Of a stretch of 48,710 nucleotides of DNA, positions 42,751 to 48,710 are shown piece by piece. Position 1 is the stretch's first letter, and each line of letters opens with the position of its first letter. Source of the DNA: Phycisphaerae bacterium. Lineage in GTDB: Bacteria > Planctomycetota > Phycisphaerae > Sedimentisphaerales > Anaerobacaceae. Below the pieces are notes generated by a model. It made no database searches and was not told the origin of the DNA. It worked only from the letters and a program-made list of their open reading frames with translations. The stretch spans positions 1-48,710 of the forward strand of contig JAUWIU010000005.1 of assembly GCA_030608075.1 (NCBI GenBank). Direction: 5' to 3'. A program made the translations under genes and the position numbers.

Positions 42751-43788
42751 GTGGCATTACTTGCTGAACAGCCCGTCCTGAATTTCTATACCTACCCGCC
42801 CGTCGGAGAGGATGACTGGCGATATACTTTCGCGACCGCCCGCGTGCGTGTGCTCGAGTCGCAAATGCTCGGCAGGGCGACCTTCCTCGATATGGCCAAC
42901 GCGGAAAACTTAGCTGCTGCTGTAGAACTGTTGGCCGCCGGTGAATATGCACTGCCGCAGGGTGATAAGAACTTTGCCCGGATGGAGGATATCCTGCTGC
43001 TTCGAAGGTCGCAGGTCAGGAACCTGTTCAAAGAGCTGATAATTGACCAGCCCATCGCCGAGCTTCTCAGGGCACGAGAGGATTTTGCGAATATGCGTTT
43101 GGCGCTGAGGCGAAAGCTCACGGAAAAGCCGCTTGGAACCGATTACAGCAACGATGGCAGCGTTCCCGCCGAACAGTTCGAAGAAATTTTTGAACAGGAA
43201 AATTACAGCCCGCTCCCCATTTATATGCAGGAAGCGATAGAGCGAGCGGTACTGGCTTACTATCAGGATAAAGATATACGCCGAATTGATTACGCACTCG
43301 ATAGCGCACAGGCCGAATACAGACTCGAACGGGCAAGGCAGTTAAAAAGCCTTTTTCTGCTCGAATTATTCAGGATGAGAATTGACCTGACCAACATACG
43401 CACAATGCTTCGTCTCAAATTTGCTGAATCGGACCAGCGCAGCGTTTTTCTCAGAGGCGGATATATTGAACCGCAGCGCCTGAGGCACGGACTGGATGTC
43501 GGCTATGAAGCGCTTGCGCCGCTGTTCTTTGCCGGCCCATACTATGAAGTGGTCGAGCACGGCGTCAACTACCTCGTCAAAAACAATTCGTTCCTCAAGC
43601 TGGAGCAGCAATGCGACAACCACGTAGCCGGATACCTGAAATCAACGGTTCAGATTACCGCCGGCCCGCAGCCGGTTATTGCTTATCTGTTAATGAAGGA
43701 AAATGAAATTCGCACCGTCAGGTTCCTCTTGACCGCCAAGAAAAACCAGCTTGATACAAGAGTTATTCTCGACCGCCTTGGAGAATGA
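42751..43788 (+). CDS. ntpC: V-type ATP synthase subunit C
   Basis: Subunit C (the V0 d-like central-stalk adaptor) sits between the K ring and the rotor shaft. The protein (345 aa) shows WRYTFATARVRVLESQML at the start, the internal threefold helical pattern, and DLTNIRTMLRLKFA and MKENEIRTVRFLL later, as in this family. GTG 42751 is preferred, with GGGGA upstream; an in-frame TTG at 42733 overlaps subunit E. Confidence 0.9.
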   Translation: MALLAEQPVLNFYTYPPVGEDDWRYTFATARVRVLESQMLGRATFLDMANAENLAAAVELLAAGEYALPQGDKNFARMEDILLLRRSQVRNLFKELIIDQPIAELLRAREDFANMRLALRRKLTEKPLGTDYSNDGSVPAEQFEEIFEQENYSPLPIYMQEAIERAVLAYYQDKDIRRIDYALDSAQAEYRLERARQLKSLFLLELFRMRIDLTNIRTMLRLKFAESDQRSVFLRGGYIEPQRLRHGLDVGYEALAPLFFAGPYYEVVEHGVNYLVKNNSFLKLEQQCDNHVAGYLKSTVQITAGPQPVIAYLLMKENEIRTVRFLLTAKKNQLDTRVILDRLGE

Positions 43789-43820
43789 TTTGAAACTTAA
43801 GAAGCCTTGACGCAGTATGG

Positions 43821-43844
43821 TATACGCTTCACGAGGTACGAAAT
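43821..43844. repeat. ATACGC/TACGAAA spacer repeat (C-F gap)
   Basis: TATACGCTTCAC followed by GAGGTACGAAAT is nearly the same as the block at 45999-46021 before subunit B. It sits next to the ATG of subunit F and contains the only GAGG available as its ribosome site. Confidence 0.7.
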
Positions 43845-44168
43845 ATGCAGGGCAAAGTAGCAGTCTTGGGTGACGCTGATTTCGTGATGCCGTTTTCGGC
43901 ACTCGGCCTCGATACGTACACAGTCGGTGAAACCCGCGCAGATGCCGCCGAGAGCGCCGAGCGGATAATCGCCGCCAAATATGCCCTGATTCTAATTGCC
44001 GAAAATATAGCTCCGATGGTCGAAGATGCTTTCTCCGCTGTGCAGAACGCCCCGGCAATCTGTACGCTGATTGTGCCATTTACAACTGAGTCGCAGGGTT
44101 TTGCCACTAAGGCCCTTGCGGATGTCCTGAGAATGGCTACGGGAATCGACATTGTGCAAAATGATTAG
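43845..44168 (+). CDS. ntpF: V-type ATP synthase subunit F
   Basis: This 107-aa small central-stalk protein has the usual start GKVAVLGDADFVMPFSALGL, alternating strands and helices, and the late LIVPFTTESQGFA block. GAGG occurs in the preceding repeat, about ten bases before ATG 43845. It lies between C and A as in other bacterial V-ATPase operons. Confidence 0.93.
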   Translation: MQGKVAVLGDADFVMPFSALGLDTYTVGETRADAAESAERIIAAKYALILIAENIAPMVEDAFSAVQNAPAICTLIVPFTTESQGFATKALADVLRMATGIDIVQND

Positions 44169-44191
44169 TCTTTCAAAAAGAGGTTTTGGTA

Positions 44192-45970
44192 ATGAATACG
44201 AGAAGACAGGGGAAAATAGTTAAGGTGGCCGGCCCCGTTGTCGTCGCCGAAGATATGGCCGGTGCGCGAATGTATGACGTTGTTCGCGTGGGCAAACTGA
44301 ACCTTATCGGCGAAATCGTCGAGCTGCACGGCGATTTGGCTTCTGTTCAGGTCTACGAGGAGACCGTTGGAATCGGCCCGGGCGAGCCTGTGGTTGATAC
44401 CGAGGCCCCTTTGAGCGTTGAATTAGGCCCAGGCCTGATTGAAAGCATTTATGACGGCATCCAGAGACCGCTGAACCTCCTCTACGAAGCCGAAGGCGCT
44501 TTTATGAGCAGAGGAACGGCTATGCCGGGCCTCAACAGAGATAAGAAATGGCACTTTAAACCAACCGTAGAAAGCCAAACCAAGGTAGCCCCCGGCGATA
44601 TTATTGGCGAGGTTGTTGAAACTACGCTGGTTACGCAGAAGATTATGGTCCCGCACGGAGTCGCCGGCACCGTCCAGAGAATAGCCGAAGGCGACTATAC
44701 CGTCGTTGAAACGGTCGGGATAGTGATGGCTGATGACGGCACTGAGACCGAGCTGAAGCTTATGCAGAGCTGTCCCGTTCGCAATGCCAGGCCGGTAGGC
44801 CGGCGGCTTGCGCCTAACAGAGTTCTGGTCACCGGTCAGCGGGTCATTGACACGTTCTTTCCCATAGCGAAGGGCGGAACGGCCTGTATACCAGGTCCTT
44901 TTGGAACGGGCAAAACCGTGGTTCAGCATCAGTTGGCAAAGTGGGTCGACGCCGAGATTGTTGTCTACGTCGGCTGCGGCGAACGAGGTAACGAAATGAC
45001 CGATGTGTTAACCGAGTTTCCCAAATTGAAAGACCCTCGTAGCGGCGAGCCCTTGATGAAACGCTCGGTACTTATCGCAAACACATCCAATATGCCGGTG
45101 GCCGCAAGAGAGGCGTCGGTCTATACGGGAATAACCATAGCAGAGTATTTCCGCGACATGGGTTATACCGTCGCCCTGATGGCCGACAGCACGAGCCGGT
45201 GGGCCGAGGCAATGCGCGAGATTTCAACACGTCTCGAGGAAATGCCCGCCGAAGAAGGTTACCCGGCCTACTTGGCTGCCCGCATCGCCTCGTTCTACGA
45301 AAGGGCGGGAAGGGTCGAGTGCATCGGCAGCCCACCGCGCGAAGGTGCCCTCTCGATTATCGGCGCCGTTAGCCCGCCGGGCGGCGACCTCTCCGATTCG
45401 GTCGTACAGGCAACGCTGCACGTCGTCAAGGTCTTCTGGTCACTGCTGGGAAGGCTCGCTTACCAGAGGCACTTTCCCGCCATAGACTGGATGACGAGCT
45501 ATTCCTTTTATAAGGAATATCTGAAGAACTGCTTCGAGGATAAAGAGCAGGGCCGGGAAATGGATGAGCTGACCGTTCAGGCAATGGCCCTGCTGGAACA
45601 GGAATCTGAACTGCTCGAGATTGTTCGTCTGGTCGGTGCCGAGGCATTGTCGCCGGCAGACCGATTGGCACTTGAGACGGCAAGGTCAATCCGCGAGGAC
45701 TTCCTGCACCAGAATGCCTTCCACAAGGTCGACACCTATACTTTGATGCTGAAGCAGTACGAGATGCTAAAGATGGTCCTGAACTTCCATAAGCAGGCTC
45801 TCGAGGCGATTTCGGCCGGCGTTGAGACCGCAGAAATTTTCAAGTTGCCTGTCCGCGAAGAAATCGCACGGGCAAAATATATTCCGCAGGAAGATATTGC
45901 CAAAATTGCTCAAATAAGGCAGACCGCCAACGAACAAATAAAGAGATTGCAAACAACAGAAGTTTCTTGA
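44192..45970 (+). CDS. ntpA: V-type ATP synthase catalytic subunit A
   Basis: This catalytic subunit (592 aa) binds and hydrolyses ATP. The start NTRRQGKIVKVAGPVVVAED leads into the beta barrel, a bulge domain follows (about 115-190), and Walker A is GPFGTGKTV near residue 238. GCGERGNEMTDVLTEFP and MADSTSRWAEAMREISTRLE are the catalytic glutamate and Walker B regions. ATG 44192 has AGAGG eight bases upstream; an in-frame TTG at 44186 lacks support. Confidence 0.97.
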   Translation: MNTRRQGKIVKVAGPVVVAEDMAGARMYDVVRVGKLNLIGEIVELHGDLASVQVYEETVGIGPGEPVVDTEAPLSVELGPGLIESIYDGIQRPLNLLYEAEGAFMSRGTAMPGLNRDKKWHFKPTVESQTKVAPGDIIGEVVETTLVTQKIMVPHGVAGTVQRIAEGDYTVVETVGIVMADDGTETELKLMQSCPVRNARPVGRRLAPNRVLVTGQRVIDTFFPIAKGGTACIPGPFGTGKTVVQHQLAKWVDAEIVVYVGCGERGNEMTDVLTEFPKLKDPRSGEPLMKRSVLIANTSNMPVAAREASVYTGITIAEYFRDMGYTVALMADSTSRWAEAMREISTRLEEMPAEEGYPAYLAARIASFYERAGRVECIGSPPREGALSIIGAVSPPGGDLSDSVVQATLHVVKVFWSLLGRLAYQRHFPAIDWMTSYSFYKEYLKNCFEDKEQGREMDELTVQAMALLEQESELLEIVRLVGAEALSPADRLALETARSIREDFLHQNAFHKVDTYTLMLKQYEMLKMVLNFHKQALEAISAGVETAEIFKLPVREEIARAKYIPQEDIAKIAQIRQTANEQIKRLQTTEVS

Positions 45971-45980
45971 AAACCGTGAA

Positions 45981-46020
45981 GTATATTGCGAGATACGAGA
46001 TACGCTTCACAAGATACGAA
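45981..46020. repeat. ATACGA repeat in the A-B spacer
   Basis: GTATATTGCG, AGATACGAGATACGC and TTCACAAGATACGAA make a degenerate run of TACGA units that resembles those at 42101 and 43821. It lies directly before the AGGAG box of subunit B. Confidence 0.75.
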
Positions 46021-46033
46021 ACAGGAGTATGAA

Positions 46034-47431
46034 ATGCTGTCCATAAAGGAATACCAAACGGTTACCAATATTTACGGCCCTTTGATGCTGGTCGAGATGG
46101 TCGACGAGGCCAAATACGGACATATAGTCGACATAGAACTGGGTGACGGCTCAATCAGGCACGGCCAGATTCTGCAGGTCGAAAAAGACAAGGTCCTTGT
46201 GCAGGTTTTCGAGGGCACCAGCGGCATCGACGTCAAGAACAGCACAGCTCGGTTCTTAGGCAGACCTCTGGAATTAGCTCTCTCGCCTGATATTTTAGGC
46301 CGGGTGTTCACTGGACTCGGCGAGCCAAAAGACGACGGCCCCGCCCTCATTCCTGACAAGCGCCTGGACATAAACGGCAGCCCCATCAATCCGGATGCCC
46401 GTGACTATCCCAACGAGTTTATCCAGACCGGAATATCGACAATTGACGGCCTTAACCCTCTTGTACGTGGGCAGAAGCTGCCCATATTTTCCGGCGCAGG
46501 CCTGCCACACGATGAGATAACCGCACAGATTGCCCGTCAGGCGACCGTCCTGGGCAGGGGCGAGGAATTTGCCGTTGTCTTTGCCGCTATGGGAATCACC
46601 TTTGAGGCAGCAGAATTCTTCATCAACGACCTCAGAGAAACCGGCGCTATTGAGCGGGCCGTTATGTTTGTCAATCTTGCAAACGACCCGGCGATTGAGC
46701 GAATTGCCACGCCACGATTTGCCCTTACCGCAGCCGAATACCTGGCCTTTGAACTCGATATGCACGTGCTGGTTATTCTGAATGATATGACCAACTACTG
46801 CGAGGCCCTGCGGGAGATAAGCGCCGCTCGAAAAGAGGTTCCCGGCCGGCGCGGCTATCCCGGATACCTCTACACCGACCTGGCGACCGTCTATGAAAGG
46901 GCCGGACGAATCAAAGGCAAGAAGGGCTCCATTACAATGGTGCCTGTCTTAACGATGCCCGAGGACGACAAGACCCATCCGGTGCCTGACCTGACCGGCT
47001 ATATTACCGAGGGCCAGCTAATCCTGTCCCGGCCTCTGCACAGAAAGGCCGTCTCGCCGCCGGTCGACGTTTTGCCCAGCCTCTCGCGACTCAAGGATAA
47101 GGGCATCGGCGAAGGAAAAACCCGCGAGGACCACGCCGACCTTTACAACCAGCTCTACGCCGCTTATGCCCGCGGCAAAGAGGCACAGGAGTTGGCAACG
47201 ATTATGGGCGAAGCCGCCCTGTCGGCCGAAGACAAAAAATACATGACCTTTGCCACGGAGTTCGAGGCCAGATATGTCTCGCAGGATTACTATGAGAACC
47301 GCACGGTTGAAACGACACTCGACCTGGGCTGGGAACTGCTGAGCATGTTTGAAAACGCCGAACTAAAGCGCATCGACATCGAACTTATACAAAAATATAT
47401 GCCACGATTCCGAAAAGCAAAGAGTGGATGA
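46034..47431 (+). CDS. ntpB: V-type ATP synthase regulatory subunit B
   Basis: This non-catalytic nucleotide-site subunit (465 aa) alternates with A in the ATPase head. It has [16 protein letters not shown] near the start, [20 protein letters not shown] where the degenerate P loop lies, and [20 protein letters not shown] with [18 protein letters not shown], all standard for B subunits. The start at ATG 46034 has AGGAG six bases upstream; the in-frame ATG at 45986 lies in the repeat. The stop falls inside a 12-bp direct repeat. Confidence 0.97.
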   Translation: MLSIKEYQTVTNIYGPLMLVEMVDEAKYGHIVDIELGDGSIRHGQILQVEKDKVLVQVFEGTSGIDVKNSTARFLGRPLELALSPDILGRVFTGLGEPKDDGPALIPDKRLDINGSPINPDARDYPNEFIQTGISTIDGLNPLVRGQKLPIFSGAGLPHDEITAQIARQATVLGRGEEFAVVFAAMGITFEAAEFFINDLRETGAIERAVMFVNLANDPAIERIATPRFALTAAEYLAFELDMHVLVILNDMTNYCEALREISAARKEVPGRRGYPGYLYTDLATVYERAGRIKGKKGSITMVPVLTMPEDDKTHPVPDLTGYITEGQLILSRPLHRKAVSPPVDVLPSLSRLKDKGIGEGKTREDHADLYNQLYAAYARGKEAQELATIMGEAALSAEDKKYMTFATEFEARYVSQDYYENRTVETTLDLGWELLSMFENAELKRIDIELIQKYMPRFRKAKSG

Positions 47432-47449
47432 GTATATGAGTGGATGAGT
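47422..47449. repeat. 12-bp direct repeat at the end of subunit B
   Basis: GAGTGGATGAGT occurs twice with a 16-nt period. The first copy contains the subunit B stop codon (47429-47431). It differs in sequence from the ATACGA repeats in the earlier spacers. Confidence 0.75.
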
Positions 47450-47481
47450 GAATCAACTAAGGCATTCACGGGAAATAAGCT

Positions 47482-48099
47482 ATGTTAGCGAACGTTAACG
47501 CTACACGAATGGAACTGCTGCTGCTGCGAAAGCGCGTTGCCCTGGCCAGTCGGGGTCACCATCTGCTGAGCGAAAAGAGAGATGAGATTTCCCGGCAGTT
47601 GATTCAAATTGCCAGGCAAATCCGGCCATTGCGCAGGCGCGTCGAAGCTGAGCTGCTGGAAACGTGCAGGCGTTTTATGTTAGCGCGGGCGACGATGGAG
47701 CCGGAAGATACAAAGGCCGCACTTGAGGTCCCTACAAAAAAGTTCAGCCTTACCATTGAGTTCGCAAGCATAATGAACGTTAAAGTTCCCCACCTGGCCA
47801 AGGAAATGGCAGGAGACATCATCTGCTACGGCTTTGCGACCACATCGGGCGAAATGGATGTTGCGCTGCTGGCGCTGGAGAGAGCTTTTGACCATTTAAT
47901 CGAGTTGGCTGAAAAGGAAAAACAGGCCCGTCTGCTTGCGCTGGAGCTGCAGATGACCCGCAGAAGAGTCAACGTTCTCGAGCACGTTGTCATCCCCGAA
48001 CTGCACGAGACCATCCGATTCATTTACGACAAGTTAGCCGAAGCCGAACGCGACAACATCAGCAGACTGATGAAGATTACCGACATCATCCGCGCCTGA
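47482..48099 (+). CDS. ntpD: V-type ATP synthase subunit D
   Basis: This 205-aa rotor-shaft subunit is made of two long antiparallel helices, as the sequence shows: NATRMELLLLRKRVALASRG at the start and RLLALELQMTRRRVNVLEHV near the end. The conserved NAL/RR and VN-LEH positions match the family. It is the last gene of the operon visible here. The ribosome site is GGGAA upstream of ATG 47482. Confidence 0.94.
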   Translation: MLANVNATRMELLLLRKRVALASRGHHLLSEKRDEISRQLIQIARQIRPLRRRVEAELLETCRRFMLARATMEPEDTKAALEVPTKKFSLTIEFASIMNVKVPHLAKEMAGDIICYGFATTSGEMDVALLALERAFDHLIELAEKEKQARLLALELQMTRRRVNVLEHVVIPELHETIRFIYDKLAEAERDNISRLMKITDIIRA

Positions 48100-48442
48100 T
48101 TTCTCGCTTCATACGAACGTGATGAGTCGGTCGCTATCACAAATCCCAGCCCCTGCCATTCGGCTATGCCAAATTCACCGGAAAGTCAGCCAGGCCAAAA
48201 ACGACTAACATCTGCTCAGAAGATGAAAACCAGCCTAATATCTAATACAACAAGGGCTTATAGCCGATACTGTCTTGTACTGGAAATTTCCGGAATTGAT
48301 GGAGAAACGGTGCAATTACTCGGTGAAATTCTCATTTTTCGCGCAAAAACGGCATAGTTCTCTGAGCGTTGACAGCATGATGGAGTTGGCGTAAACACCT
48401 GTTTGGAAAAATTGTTTTTTGGCCCGATAATTTTCTTGACTT
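48100..48442. other. region downstream of the V-ATPase operon
   Basis: I see no gene with believable composition here; the 63-codon frame at 48166 shows no family signs. No clear terminator follows subunit D, so the operon may end by Rho or with a structure I cannot identify. Confidence 0.4.
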
Positions 48443-48472
48443 TTGACTTGAGAGATTGGTAAAATTTATAAT
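48443..48472 (+). promoter_or_regulatory. strong sigma-70-type promoter facing the window end
   Basis: TTGACT and TATAAT with an 18-nt spacer predict a start near 48479. A second TTGACT lies at 48436-48441, spaced 18 nt from TAAAAT. Downstream are a small hairpin (GGTGCT/AGTACC) and AGGAGGA at 48597-48603 without an ATG close behind, so the gene it serves probably begins outside the window or the leader is long. Confidence 0.6.
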
Positions 48473-48710
48473 GGATGATTCTGGGTGCTTTAAGTACCGA
48501 GCCTGGACGTGTGCTTTTTGTTGCCTTTTTTGTTTACCTTACCATGCACAAAAATGTCGGAAACGGAAATAATATGCACAAAAACATTTCATTTCAGGAG
48601 GACTTAATACTACAGCGCAACATAGTTATACCTCACGCGGTACACAAGATTTCAATTGGCTGATTTTGATACCCAATTTTCGAAGCTTCCGAAGCTTTGT
48701 TTTCCAATGG

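Noticed and set aside
48166-48663. Two short ORFs of 62-63 codons near the window end
   Set aside because: No motifs or ribosome sites; the second begins inside the promoter region.

Overview
The window looks like a chromosomal segment of a Planctomycetota bacterium, probably class Phycisphaerae. The inference rests on a combination of traits: pseudopilins starting with the KRKGFTLIELLVV signal and carrying a late H-x10-D motif, a PEP-CTERM protein, a GLUG-repeat protein with a dockerin-like tail, Tat-exported sulfatase and Gfo/Idh/MocA proteins, GH2 enzymes and a V-type ATPase. No rRNA, tRNA, CRISPR, insertion sequence or prophage was seen.

Layout. 1-1124 (-): 5' part of dxs. 1125-1975: poor in genes, with a probable DUF6788-family remnant. 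1976-7289 (+): PfkB kinase, thpR, recA, alaS. 7286-12040 (-): aconitase, LOG-family protein, an unknown exported protein and hisD, tightly packed. 12260-15531 (-): two paralogous pseudopilin genes flanking an ECF sigma factor/anti-sigma pair. 16034-17473 (+): UAP1-like nucleotidyltransferase. 17552-25593 (+): a likely saccharide-utilisation cluster of URO-D-like protein, sulfatase, xylulokinase-like kinase and a double-length GH2 enzyme made of two complete GH2 copies. 25566-26681 (-): queA. 26875-29511: a small conserved-looking ORF, a candidate non-coding RNA, a histidine-kinase remnant, a PepSY-like protein and the GLUG/dockerin protein. 29978-36504 (+): comM, xseB, NCS2 purine permease, a DUF6807 protein, a Tat-exported oxidoreductase and a PEBP lipoprotein. 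36541-37170 (-): PEP-CTERM protein. 37700-39085 (+): ACT-domain malic enzyme. 39290-48099 (+): a complete V-type ATPase operon (H, I, K, E, C, F, A, B, D). 48100-48710: tail of the operon and a strong promoter firing out of the window.

How the parts work together. Housekeeping genes (isoprenoid precursors, DNA repair, tRNA charging and modification, histidine synthesis, TCA cycle) alternate with surface and polysaccharide functions. The V-ATPase K subunit has the full sodium-ligand set known from Enterococcus NtpK, so a sodium-coupled pump is predicted.

Items most worth a second look: (1) an orphan promoter-to-terminator unit at 27155-27337 on the minus strand that predicts a roughly 150-nt RNA; (2) the fused tandem GH2 protein; (3) the duplicated pseudopilin locus, whose downstream hairpins differ by a compensatory base pair; (4) a kinase remnant directly behind a PepSY gene; (5) related short repeats in several V-ATPase spacers.
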